Numbered from the stretch's first letter, positions 9,181 through 17,035 are shown. The stretch is 22,335 bases of DNA from an uncultured Lachnospiraceae bacterium (GCA_934338765.1 CAKRHL010000017.1:1-22335), one strand, 5' to 3'. Translations and numbers: made by a program. The notes: generated by a model from the letters alone, not told the origin.

Positions 9181-9215
9181 AGATGATATTGGAACATTTA
9201 TTTCCAATATCATCT
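9181..9215 (+). promoter_or_regulatory. 14-bp perfect inverted repeat at the predicted transcription start
   Basis: AGATGATATTGGAA (9181-9194) and TTCCAATATCATCT (9202-9215) form a perfect 14-bp stem around a 7-nt loop, starting one base after the -10 box. It could terminate read-through from the LysM gene, although only GTTTA follows. It could also be a double-stranded operator over +1, or a 5' structure on the operon mRNA. Confidence 0.6.
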
Positions 9216-9279
9216 GTTTATGGATGAGAATGGATTGAGAAGACAGTACCTGCAGGAATACTGCAGGGATGGGAGGATT

Positions 9280-10191
9280 ATGAATCAACTACTAAATAAG
9301 CTGGAACGGAAATTTGGAAAATACGCAGTGCCGGATCTGATCAAGTATGTGATCGTGTTATATTGTGTGGGTGCTGCATTGGGACTTATTAATGAGAATA
9401 TTTATTACAGCTATCTTTCTTTAAATGTAGAGGCAGTGCTTCATGGACAAGTCTGGAGACTGGTGACATATCTTATTGAGCCATACGGTTTCAATCCGGG
9501 TATGGGATTTATCGTGAGTATCCTGTTTTTTGCGATTCAGGTGAATTTGTTCTTTTTATTCGGAAGATCCCTGGAACGGGCATGGGGAACTTTTCGGTTT
9601 AATATGTACTTCATCAGTGGATGGCTTCTGAATATAGTAGCAGCGTTTATTTTGTATGGAGCACTTCGCTCTACATGTTATCTGTCAGGTTTTCAGTATA
9701 TTTACTGGTCTATGTTTTTTGCTTTTGCGGCAGAAAATCCCAATATGGAATTTTTGTTCTGGTTTGTACTGCCGATCAAGGTGAAATGGCTTGCAATCCT
9801 TGATGCGGCATATCTGTTATATAATGTTTTTGAAAATTTTGTGGCAGGCTTCTCTTATCTGAACAAGGGCATGCCGGCTATGGCAGGAGTCGCATTCAGT
9901 GGTGCGCTTGCGATTGTTGTGGCAATGGCCAATTTTCTGGTATACTTTTTATCGAGCCGGGATTACCGCAGAATATCGCCGGGAGATATTAAACGGCGCC
10001 GGCATTTTAAAAAGCAGGTACAACAGGCAAAACGTCAGAATGGTGGAGCAAGACACCGGTGTGCTGTCTGCGGCAGAACAGAGCTGGATGATGATACACT
10101 GGATTTCAGGTTCTGTTCAAAATGTGAAGGAAATTATGAATATTGTTCCGATCATTTATTCACACATCAACATGTCAAGAAGCATGTTTAA
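9280..10191 (+). CDS. Rhomboid-like membrane protein, apparently non-catalytic, with C-terminal zinc-binding motif, 303 aa
   Basis: There are about six hydrophobic segments between residues 20 and 225. The overall pattern is rhomboid or derlin-like: a QVWRLVTYLIEP segment at 57-68, an ERAWGTFRFNMYF loop at 99-111 and a FAFAAENPNMEF stretch at 147-158. The places where active rhomboids carry the GxS serine and the later histidine appear to read GFQY (137-140) and AFSGALA (205-211), so both catalytic residues look absent. The cytoplasmic tail is basic and then holds C261-x2-C264, C279-x2-C282, C289-x2-H292 and H296/H298, a probable two-zinc treble. The start at 9280 has GGGAGG 3 nt upstream (rather close); the ATG at 9220 has no ribosome site. 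It heads the operon before the PMT-type gene. Partner or substrate binding in the membrane is an inference. Confidence 0.78.
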   Translation: MNQLLNKLERKFGKYAVPDLIKYVIVLYCVGAALGLINENIYYSYLSLNVEAVLHGQVWRLVTYLIEPYGFNPGMGFIVSILFFAIQVNLFFLFGRSLERAWGTFRFNMYFISGWLLNIVAAFILYGALRSTCYLSGFQYIYWSMFFAFAAENPNMEFLFWFVLPIKVKWLAILDAAYLLYNVFENFVAGFSYLNKGMPAMAGVAFSGALAIVVAMANFLVYFLSSRDYRRISPGDIKRRRHFKKQVQQAKRQNGGARHRCAVCGRTELDDDTLDFRFCSKCEGNYEYCSDHLFTHQHVKKHV

Positions 10192-10222
10192 TATAAATTG
10201 ATAACAATAAAGGAGAAAAACT

Positions 10223-13200
10223 ATGGGGATGATTAATGCTGTAGCAATCGTGGGATTTATCATCATGCTTGCTATGTACTTTCCGGTCAGCAGCTTTTTG
10301 AGAAACAGAAAAGTTGCGGTGGAAACAGGAGGAGCGGTTCTCCGTTCAAAAAACAAAACACGTGCAGGAAAAGGAAAAACAAAAAACAGGACGGAGATGG
10401 TCCGCGTGGAGAATCCACAGGATCGTTCCATTGGCCTGACCGTATTTGTGGCTGTTATGATCATAGCGTTTTTGATTCGTGTGATCATTGGAGGAATGTA
10501 CCATGGACATGAGCAGGATATGAGCTGCTTTATCGCATGGGCAGATATGGTTTACAATGATGGTTTTCATAAGTTTTATGAGACGATGACGGAGGGATAT
10601 CCGCCCGGGTATATCTATATCTTATATGTGATCGGGTGGCTGCGTCATTTGTTCAGTATCCCGTGGGACTCTGCTACAAGTGATATTCTCACCAAAATGC
10701 CGTCTATTCTTACAGATCTTGGAATGGGATATCTGATCTACAGAGTTGCATCAGAAAAATTCCGTGAGACAGGTGCAGCACTTTTGGCTGCGGTGTATCT
10801 GTTTTGTCCGGCGATTCTTTTGGACAGTGTTGTCTGGGGACAGACCGATAGTATTTATGTTGTATTTCTGGCATGGATGTTCTATCTCATCGCCAAGAAG
10901 AAGCTGATCCCTTCTTATTTTCTGTTTGCATTGGCTATTTTACTTAAGCCGCAGGCAATGATGTTTGCGCCGGTGCTTATTTACGGAATTATCGATCACA
11001 TTTTTCTGGATGATTTTTCGTGGAAAAAATTTGGGATCAATCTGGGGATGGGACTGGCAGCAATCCTGTGTATGGTGATCGCTGTACTGCCGTATGGTCT
11101 TCAGAAGGTTATCTCTTTATATACGACCACAGTAGGATCTTTTAAGTATGCGTCTGTAAATGCGTATAATTTCTGGACCTTATGTGGAAAGAACTGGATC
11201 AGCCAGTCGGAAATGAAGTTTGGCCTGAGCTATCAGACATGGGGAATGATTTTTATTCTTCTGATCGTGATCGCAACAGCATTCATTAACTTCCGGTGTA
11301 AAAAGACAGCTGCAAAATATAATTACATAGGAGCAGTGCTTATTATTGGTATCTTTATGTTTTCCGTACGTATGCATGAACGTTACATGTATCCGGCGAT
11401 GGCATTTCTTCTCATGGCGTACATTATGAAACCGCGTCGTGATGTATTTATACTGTACTGTCTGTCAGCGATGCACTTCTTTTATAATGTGGCGCATGTA
11501 CTCTTTAAGTATGATGCGACGAATTATGACTGGCACAGTCCGATCCTGTTCTCTATCTCACTGCTTGGAATGGTAGTTTTTGCATTTATGGTTTATACCA
11601 CGATCCGCCATTACTGCAAATACGAGACGGAACAGCAGGAAAATGAGATCATCAATAAAGAGACTATTGGAAAGGTTGTGGCAAATAAGTCTGAACCGAA
11701 GCAGGTGATCAGACCTTCCTCCAAGCTGGCCGGAATGACAAAGAAGGATTACATTGCCATGGGCATTATCACTCTGGTCTATGCGGTGATCGCATTTGTG
11801 CATCTGGGCAATATGAAAGCTCCTGAGACTGATTATTCTGTGGTGGCCAATGGGGCTGTTGTGGCAGATATGGGACAGGATGTAAACCTCGGAAAGATGG
11901 CGGAATATCTTGGATATCAGAATAATCCGAAATATATGGTTGATTATTCTTCTGATGGTACAAACTGGACTACATTGTTTGGAGCAGACAATCCGTGGGA
12001 TGCAGGCTCTGTCTTTTGCTGGAATTACACGGATTTAAATATTACAGCACGTTATATCAGAATATCACCGGCGGCAGATACAACCAATGACAGCATTATG
12101 GAGCTGGTATTTACAGACACAGAGGGCAATGTAGTGACTCCTGTCAATGCGTCTGATTATAAAAATCTGTTTGATGAGCAGGATATGTATGCCTCACGGG
12201 CAACTAATCTCAACGGTACATATTTTGATGAGATCTATCATGGCAGAACTGCTTATGAAATGATCCACAAATTATATTGTTACGAGAACACACATCCGCC
12301 ATTAGGAAAAGAACTGATCGCAGTCGGCGTACTGATCTTTGGAATGTGTCCGTTTGGCTGGAGATTTATGGGTACACTTTTCGGTGTGCTGATGGTGCCG
12401 ATCATTTATAATTTCTCCAAGAAATTTTTCAAGGAGACATGGATCAGTATCGTCACCACGATACTCTTTGCGTTTGACTTCATGCATTTTGTTCAGACGA
12501 GAATATCAACGATCGATGTATATGTAACCTTGTTTATTATGTTGTCATATTTCTTTATGTACTGCTATACAAGGCTGAGCTTTTTTGATACCAAGCTTTC
12601 CAAAACCCTGATCCCATTGGGTCTTTGTGGATTTGCCATGGGACTCAGCTGGGCTTCTAAGTGGACCGGTATTTATTCGGCCGCAGGTCTTGCAATCATT
12701 TTCTTTGCCCAGATGATACAGCGTTTCAGGGAGTACATTTATGCAACGAAAAATCCGGAAGGAAAAACCGGGGAGATATCACATCAGTATATTGTGAAGA
12801 ATTTCCATAAAAAGCTGATCGTTACATTACTGTGGTGCTGTGTATTCTTTATCGTAGTGCCTGCAGTGATCTATGTCCTGTCTTATATTCCGTTTAATGA
12901 TGGCACAGACAGAACATTGATACAGAAGGTTATCGAAGCACAGAAAACCATGTACAATTACCACAGTAACCTTGATGCGACGCATCCGTACGGCTCTAAG
13001 TGGTATCAGTGGCCGATCATGTATCGTCCGATCTGGTATTATTCCGGTGTGGTATCTGATACCGTCAGAGAGGGTATCAGTGCTTTCGGTAATCCACTGG
13101 TATGGTGGGCCGGTATTCCTGCTTTTGTATTTATGCTGTACCGGATGTTTGTCAAGAAAGATCGGAAAGCCGCTTTCCTGAGTGTTGGATATTTGTCACA

Positions 13201-13471
13201 GTATGCACCTTGGTTTAAGGTTACCCGTGTAGTATTTATTTATCATTATTTCCCAAGTGTACCGTTTGTAACGGTTATGGTGGGCTATAGTATGTATCTG
13301 ATCGTAAAGAAGTATCCGAAGACCAGAAAGCTTGCATATGTGTATACCGCACTTGCCGTCGGATTATTTGCAATGTTTTATCCGGTATTGAGCGGTACTC
13401 CGACCACGATACATTATGTAACCACATATCTGAAGTGGTTTGAAAACTGGGTATTGTTACAGACCTGGTAA
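10223..13471 (+). CDS. Double GT-C glycosyltransferase: N-terminal Gpi18-like half fused to C-terminal PMT (GT39) half, 1082 aa
   Basis: PMT enzymes transfer mannose from a polyprenyl-phosphate carrier to Ser/Thr of proteins crossing the membrane. The N-terminal half (about 70-470, multi-pass) carries GHEQDMSCFIAWAD near 95-108 and YPPGYIYILY near 126, typical of the Gpi18/COG5542 group of lipid-linked glycosyltransferases. A helix at about 510-527 leads to an extracytoplasmic insert at about 535-645. That insert contains DGTNWT and ARYIRIS-type strands and resembles an F5/8 type C (discoidin) carbohydrate-binding fold. The PMT half follows with the catalytic Asp669-Glu670 in NGTYFDEIYH and HPPLGK at 691-696, and more helices to the C-terminus (KYP and HYFPSVPF segments). 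AGGAG lies 7 nt before the ATG. The 31-bp gap to the rhomboid-like gene indicates one transcript. Donor sugar and acceptor are unknown. Confidence 0.9.
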   Translation: MGMINAVAIVGFIIMLAMYFPVSSFLRNRKVAVETGGAVLRSKNKTRAGKGKTKNRTEMVRVENPQDRSIGLTVFVAVMIIAFLIRVIIGGMYHGHEQDMSCFIAWADMVYNDGFHKFYETMTEGYPPGYIYILYVIGWLRHLFSIPWDSATSDILTKMPSILTDLGMGYLIYRVASEKFRETGAALLAAVYLFCPAILLDSVVWGQTDSIYVVFLAWMFYLIAKKKLIPSYFLFALAILLKPQAMMFAPVLIYGIIDHIFLDDFSWKKFGINLGMGLAAILCMVIAVLPYGLQKVISLYTTTVGSFKYASVNAYNFWTLCGKNWISQSEMKFGLSYQTWGMIFILLIVIATAFINFRCKKTAAKYNYIGAVLIIGIFMFSVRMHERYMYPAMAFLLMAYIMKPRRDVFILYCLSAMHFFYNVAHVLFKYDATNYDWHSPILFSISLLGMVVFAFMVYTTIRHYCKYETEQQENEIINKETIGKVVANKSEPKQVIRPSSKLAGMTKKDYIAMGIITLVYAVIAFVHLGNMKAPETDYSVVANGAVVADMGQDVNLGKMAEYLGYQNNPKYMVDYSSDGTNWTTLFGADNPWDAGSVFCWNYTDLNITARYIRISPAADTTNDSIMELVFTDTEGNVVTPVNASDYKNLFDEQDMYASRATNLNGTYFDEIYHGRTAYEMIHKLYCYENTHPPLGKELIAVGVLIFGMCPFGWRFMGTLFGVLMVPIIYNFSKKFFKETWISIVTTILFAFDFMHFVQTRISTIDVYVTLFIMLSYFFMYCYTRLSFFDTKLSKTLIPLGLCGFAMGLSWASKWTGIYSAAGLAIIFFAQMIQRFREYIYATKNPEGKTGEISHQYIVKNFHKKLIVTLLWCCVFFIVVPAVIYVLSYIPFNDGTDRTLIQKVIEAQKTMYNYHSNLDATHPYGSKWYQWPIMYRPIWYYSGVVSDTVREGISAFGNPLVWWAGIPAFVFMLYRMFVKKDRKAAFLSVGYLSQYAPWFKVTRVVFIYHYFPSVPFVTVMVGYSMYLIVKKYPKTRKLAYVYTALAVGLFAMFYPVLSGTPTTIHYVTTYLKWFENWVLLQTW

Positions 13472-13490
13472 TATTTGATAAGCTGTAGAT

Positions 13491-13502
13491 TGTACCGGTA
13501 CA
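13491..13502. promoter_or_regulatory. 12-bp palindrome in the gap before the 479-aa gene
   Basis: TGTACCGGTACA is a perfect palindrome 20 bp after the PMT stop, and its half GCGGTACA recurs at 13517-13524 just before the ribosome site. No -35/-10 pair is evident around it. It could be a regulator site or a chance palindrome. Confidence 0.25.
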
Positions 13503-13537
13503 TTTGATCGACAGTGGGCGGTACAAGGAGGACTAGT

Positions 13538-14977
13538 ATGAGTACGAAAATACGTGAATGTGTTAAAAAAATTTCCCATGGCACAGATCTGGAGCAGGCA
13601 CTTCCTGAATATCTGGATCTTGCTATGGATATCCATGACAGCCATGCAAGGCTTAAGTTCATGATGGAATATTATGTGTTTTATGAGATGATCTCAGAAG
13701 GGATCAATCCCTATATTGATTCGGCTAAGGACATTGCGGATGCGCTGCATCATGCCGTTCGTGTTCTGACAGAGCCTGCCGGATGCGATGCGGCGGAGCG
13801 TCAGGCACAGGGACAGCGTCTGTTGGAGCTGCGGCAGGAGGTAACAGACCGGATGCAGGTGCTTACGGCGTATGTGGACCGGTTTGTGGTTTATGAATAT
13901 GTTTTGAACCGTCTGCAGTATCGTTTTGAAGACCGGGAGGTTATCGCGGAAGACAGTGTTTTTGCCCAGGAGGTTTTAAATTTTATATTTTCAACCAAAG
14001 ACAATATGGCGATCAACGATAACATTCGTATGGTGATCGGACAGCTGCCGGTGCGTATGACAAGAAGTCACTATTTTGATCTGATCAGAGACAGCATATC
14101 GGTATATAAGGGATCCGACTACAGTGCTCTGGAGGGCCATCTGTATATGTTCCGTACCAATGCGATGCTGTATCATACAGAGGACATGGAAAAGTATTTT
14201 ACAGAGTTTGTCCCGGTCATGAAGGAGTTTGACGAGCTGGACTATGAGAAGATGACTGCAGAGATGTATCAGATCTATGCAGAGAAGTTAAGGGTTAATG
14301 CTTCTAAGCTGAATGATATATCGGATCTGTATATGCTTATTCAGAAGCTGATCAATGGCGCATATTCCATTTATCTGGCAGACAGGGGTGTGGAAGCTGT
14401 GGAAAAGATCCCGGCAGCACAGCTTGTGATCCGTGGAGTCAATGATCTGTTTCTGCATCAGGATAGTGATATCTGGGGAGAAGCTCCTGTTCCGGAGACG
14501 GAAGAAGATAAGCTTTATCGTCTGGGAGAATATTTTCCGGAGATTGAGGGACAACAGGAGCGTATTTATGAATCCATGAATACGGCAGATGCTGTTCTGG
14601 AGGAAACATTAAAATCCCAGAGTACTGTGATTGGGAAGCTTGGACTGCAGGATTCCTTTATAGCATTACAACAGCTGGTACAGCTTTCCTCCGGCAGTGA
14701 TTTTGCAGAGCTGGAGTGGAGGGAAGAAGATGAAAAGGTAACACCGGAGGCTGCCGGGAAGGCAGCGGAAGAGCTGGTGGAAGAGCTGAGACAGGCATTT
14801 AAGGGACAATCCCGCTTGGTGCGTAGAGCAATCATGGCCAATACACTGGAAAAGATTCCGGTATTCTTTTCAACGCCACAGGAGGTGGCCGATTATATCA
14901 GCCAGTCGTTAAGTCTTTGTGATGATGAGGCGGAGAAATACGCATCAAAGCAGTTGATCCGGGAGATGATGGGATAA
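13538..14977 (+). CDS. Uncharacterised helical protein, 479 aa
   Basis: I do not recognise a domain. The protein looks soluble (no signal peptide or membrane helix), is rich in Glu, Leu, Tyr and Met, and predicts as almost entirely alpha-helical. An N-terminal part (about 1-170) has repeated aromatic-rich helices such as FMMEYYVFYEMI. A middle part (about 170-330) follows, and an acidic segment with PVPETEED separates a C-terminal helical part (about 350-479). The start at 13538 is fixed by a perfect AAGGAGG 6 nt upstream; a GTG at 13514 lies before that site and is excluded. It lies 66 bp after the PMT-type gene and 25 bp before the next small gene, in the same apparent operon. Codon use matches its neighbours. 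It is a coding gene with high confidence and of unknown function. Confidence 0.85.
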   Translation: MSTKIRECVKKISHGTDLEQALPEYLDLAMDIHDSHARLKFMMEYYVFYEMISEGINPYIDSAKDIADALHHAVRVLTEPAGCDAAERQAQGQRLLELRQEVTDRMQVLTAYVDRFVVYEYVLNRLQYRFEDREVIAEDSVFAQEVLNFIFSTKDNMAINDNIRMVIGQLPVRMTRSHYFDLIRDSISVYKGSDYSALEGHLYMFRTNAMLYHTEDMEKYFTEFVPVMKEFDELDYEKMTAEMYQIYAEKLRVNASKLNDISDLYMLIQKLINGAYSIYLADRGVEAVEKIPAAQLVIRGVNDLFLHQDSDIWGEAPVPETEEDKLYRLGEYFPEIEGQQERIYESMNTADAVLEETLKSQSTVIGKLGLQDSFIALQQLVQLSSGSDFAELEWREEDEKVTPEAAGKAAEELVEELRQAFKGQSRLVRRAIMANTLEKIPVFFSTPQEVADYISQSLSLCDDEAEKYASKQLIREMMG

Positions 14978-15002
14978 GAGGTCTGTGGAAAGGAAGAGAA
15001 GT

Positions 15003-15353
15003 ATGCTGCATTGGAGCCCTAACATGTATTTGGATGCGGATCTGGCACCAAAAAAGAAACGATATCAGAAGCTTCTCGAAAAAAAGAAACTGATCAGGCC
15101 GCTGTATTGTATTACATTACCGGTAAATGGGCAGAATATCATGGAGATATATTCTTCTGCTGAGCTGTGGTTTCGCTGGTATCAGGAGAGAGAACTTACC
15201 GTGATCGGACTGGCAGGCAGTAAGGAGAAGGCCGAAATGCTGGCAGCCCAGATCTGCCTTGATATGATCTGCCGAGAAGATGATATCTCGCCCGAGATCG
15301 TTCATTGCTATTTTGAGAATCCGGATATGAGGGATCATGATCATACTCTGTGA
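15003..15353 (+). CDS. Uncharacterised small protein, 116 aa
   Basis: I do not recognise this protein. It is small and soluble, with a basic Lys-rich patch (APKKKRYQKLLEKKK, about 16-30), a hydrophobic beta/alpha core (IRPLYCITLP, WFRWYQEREL, GLAGSKEKAEML) and a His/Asp-rich tail (RDHDHTL). The start at 15003 has AGGA 8 nt upstream; the upstream GTG at 14985 has no ribosome site. It sits 25 bp after the 479-aa gene and 29 bp before the DUF2953 gene, so it is probably translated from the same mRNA. The GxxGSKEKAEMLAAQICLD stretch could suggest a small alpha/beta fold, but no function can be assigned. Confidence 0.8.
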   Translation: MLHWSPNMYLDADLAPKKKRYQKLLEKKKLIRPLYCITLPVNGQNIMEIYSSAELWFRWYQERELTVIGLAGSKEKAEMLAAQICLDMICREDDISPEIVHCYFENPDMRDHDHTL

Positions 15354-15382
15354 GAGTGCTGATGTCGGGAGGAGGTACGATA

Positions 15383-16318
15383 ATGATCATTTTGGCGATA
15401 CTGAAGTGGGTCGGTATTGTGCTGCTTTGTATTTTGCTCCTGTTACTGGCACTGGTTCTGTGTATCCTGTTTGTGCCGGTGAGATACCGGATATCCGTAC
15501 AATGTACAGATCAGTGGCGGGCTTGGGGAAACGTCAGCTGGCTGCTTTATATCTTTAAGCTGTCTTTTGATACGACGGCAGAGCAGGGGGGGCGTCTGAG
15601 GATATTTGGGATTCCGGTTTCAAGGGACAAGAGACGGAAAAGTCCGAAAAGTACCAAAAAGAGAAGGAAAAAGAAGGAAGCTCCGTCGATCAGAGAGAAA
15701 ATGCCGTCGGAGACGCATAAAAACCTGCCGGGGAAAAGTGCCGGAGAGGCAGAAGTGCAGAAAAGTTTGCAGCCGGAAGCCCGGAAAAAGATGGAAGTGC
15801 AGAAAAGTTTGCAGCCGGAAGCCCGGAAAAATACGCACCGGGACAAGCCGGAAGTGCGCAAAAGCACACAGCCGGAGAGCCGGGAAAAGATGCGAAACGG
15901 CTGGTGGAGCCGTATACGGAAACGATTGCGCGCTTTATATGGCAGGATCAAAAAAACAATCTTGTCAATCAGGGATATATTCGATAAAATAAAGGCAGTT
16001 GACCGGGAGGAGCTGGAAATGATCCGGCTTTTACTTCAAAAGACCGGCAGATTATTGAAACATATTTTCCCTAAGAAACTTCGTGGCTGGATCCATTTTG
16101 GGACTTCTGATCCGGCGCTGACCGGGGAGATACTTGGTGTGCTTGGCGTATTTTTTGCAATGTATGGACAGGGCATCAGGGTAACACCGGATTTTGAACA
16201 GTCAGTTTTTGAGGGAGAGGCGGAAATCAGGGGTTCCCTTATGGGAATCGTATTGTTGCTCCTTATTATACAGGTACATCCGTTACAATTGATCCGTTAT
16301 TTTGAAAAGAAACAGTGA
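15383..16318 (+). CDS. DUF2953 (YtfI-like) membrane-anchored protein, 311 aa
   Basis: One N-terminal transmembrane helix (about 6-30) leads to VPVRYRISV and a beta-rich segment (to about 77, RLRIFGIPVS). A very basic linker (about 81-190) then contains three Glu-Val-Gln-Lys-type repeats. The C-terminal part (about 205-310) has GTSDPALTG (240-248) and a closing hydrophobic helix (288-297). This layout and the immediate GerW neighbour match DUF2953, represented by YtfI beside YtfJ in Bacillus subtilis. GGGAGGAGG 7 nt upstream fixes the start at 15383; an upstream GTG at 15350 overlapping the previous stop is not supported. Its role is unknown; by association it may help GerW in spore formation or germination. 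The basic repeated linker is longer than I expect for the family. Confidence 0.8.
   Translation: MIILAILKWVGIVLLCILLLLLALVLCILFVPVRYRISVQCTDQWRAWGNVSWLLYIFKLSFDTTAEQGGRLRIFGIPVSRDKRRKSPKSTKKRRKKKEAPSIREKMPSETHKNLPGKSAGEAEVQKSLQPEARKKMEVQKSLQPEARKNTHRDKPEVRKSTQPESREKMRNGWWSRIRKRLRALYGRIKKTILSIRDIFDKIKAVDREELEMIRLLLQKTGRLLKHIFPKKLRGWIHFGTSDPALTGEILGVLGVFFAMYGQGIRVTPDFEQSVFEGEAEIRGSLMGIVLLLLIIQVHPLQLIRYFEKKQ
15752..15831 (+). repeat. Two 38-bp identical direct repeats, period 42 bp, inside the DUF2953 gene
   Basis: Bases 15752-15789 and 15794-15831 are identical and 42 bp apart, an in-frame unit of 14 codons giving EVQKSLQPEARK twice. A third degenerate copy (EVRKSTQPESRE) follows from about 15849. 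The repeat lies in the basic linker, where copy-number change would keep the reading frame. Confidence 0.9.
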
Positions 16319-16356
16319 TAAGACCGTTGCATGAAAGGGAAAGGTGTGGTGATATC

Positions 16357-16725
16357 ATGAGTGATAACAATTTTAATACGGCAGTAGGATCTCTTTTGAA
16401 AGGCATGGAGGGATTTCTGACAACCAAAACAGTAGTAGGAGATGCAGTGCGGTTTGATGATGGAACGATCATTCTGCCTCTGGTGGATGTGAGTTTTGGT
16501 GTGGGAGCGGGCTCCTTTTCCGAAAATGGCAAAAAAAATAATGCCGGCGGAGGAATGGGAGGAAAGATTCAGCCAAGTTCCATATTGATCATAAAGGATG
16601 GCAACACAAAGCTTGTCAACGTCAAAAATCAGGATGCAGTGACAAAAGTGCTTGATATGGTGCCGGAATTTGTCGATAAATTCAAGGCTGGAAAGGATTC
16701 TTCCACCGAAACAGAAAAAAAATAA
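16357..16725 (+). CDS. gerW: GerW-family (YtfJ) sporulation protein, 122 aa
   Basis: In Bacillus subtilis GerW (YtfJ) is made in the forespore and is needed for normal L-alanine germination. The sequence has the family order: an N-terminal helix (FNTAVGSLLKGMEGFL), TTKTVVGDAV, an IILPLVDVSFGVGAGS strand-and-glycine segment at about 38-53, a Gly-rich loop (NNAGGGMGGK, 61-70) and IQPSSILIIKDG at 71-82, then a charged Ser/Glu/Lys tail. Length is typical (B. subtilis about 150). The start at 16357 follows GGTGAT, which pairs with the 3' end of 16S rRNA; a GTG at 16315 overlapping the upstream stop is less likely. Pairing with the DUF2953 gene is the conserved arrangement. It is the last gene of the run starting at 9280. 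Confidence 0.9.
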   Translation: MSDNNFNTAVGSLLKGMEGFLTTKTVVGDAVRFDDGTIILPLVDVSFGVGAGSFSENGKKNNAGGGMGGKIQPSSILIIKDGNTKLVNVKNQDAVTKVLDMVPEFVDKFKAGKDSSTETEKK

Positions 16726-16733
16726 ATTTCTTC

Positions 16734-16762
16734 TTGCATTTTACGTTGTGATTTGATAGAAT
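16734..16762 (+). promoter_or_regulatory. Sigma-A-type promoter for rpmB
   Basis: TTGCAT (16734-16739) and TAGAAT (16757-16762) are 17 bp apart, right after the gerW stop. The predicted leader, from about 16769 to 16849, is roughly 80 nt, long enough for regulation, but I see no stable hairpin in it. Confidence 0.7.
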
Positions 16763-16849
16763 AAGCATGTTGTGGCAAAATTAGACAGTCATAATAGTTA
16801 TTGATAAATGATGACCAGTAGGGTTAAATATGCTAAGGAGGTGCTTACG

Positions 16850-17035
16850 ATGGCAAAATGTGCAGTTTGTGGAAAGAGCGTTCACTTTGGTAACGCAGTA
16901 AGTCATTCCCACAGAAGAAGCAACAAGATGTGGAAACCAAACATCAAGTCTGTTAAGGTCAAGGTGAATGGTGGCACAAAGAAGATGCCGGTATGTACAG
17001 GATGTTTACGTTCTGGAGCAGTAGAGCGTGCGTAG
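16850..17035 (+). CDS. rpmB: 50S ribosomal protein L28, zinc-binding form, 61 aa
   Basis: L28 is a component of the large ribosomal subunit. The sequence begins MAKCAVCGKSVHFGNAVSHS and contains the RRSNKMWKPNIKSV core of bL28. Two CxxC pairs (Cys4/Cys7 and Cys49/Cys52) mark the zinc-containing version; many bacteria also keep a zinc-free paralogue that replaces it in zinc starvation, but none is present here. AAGGAGG lies 8 nt before the ATG at 16850, so the longer frame from 16808 is excluded. It is a single-gene unit with its own promoter and a strong terminator. Confidence 0.97.
   Translation: MAKCAVCGKSVHFGNAVSHSHRRSNKMWKPNIKSVKVKVNGGTKKMPVCTGCLRSGAVERA

Noticed and set aside
8728..9288. 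A 186-codon minus-strand open frame opposite the LysM gene
   Set aside because: It is a shadow of the Glu/Lys-rich coding strand; the product is a Leu/Phe/His-rich artefact and it crosses the next gene's promoter.
15547..15951. A 134-codon minus-strand open frame with internal repeats
   Set aside because: Its repeats are the complement of the 42-bp repeats in the DUF2953 gene; the plus strand is the supported coding strand.
16763..16849. A regulatory RNA or riboswitch in the rpmB leader
   Set aside because: The leader is long enough, but I could find no stable paired core or familiar riboswitch motif.
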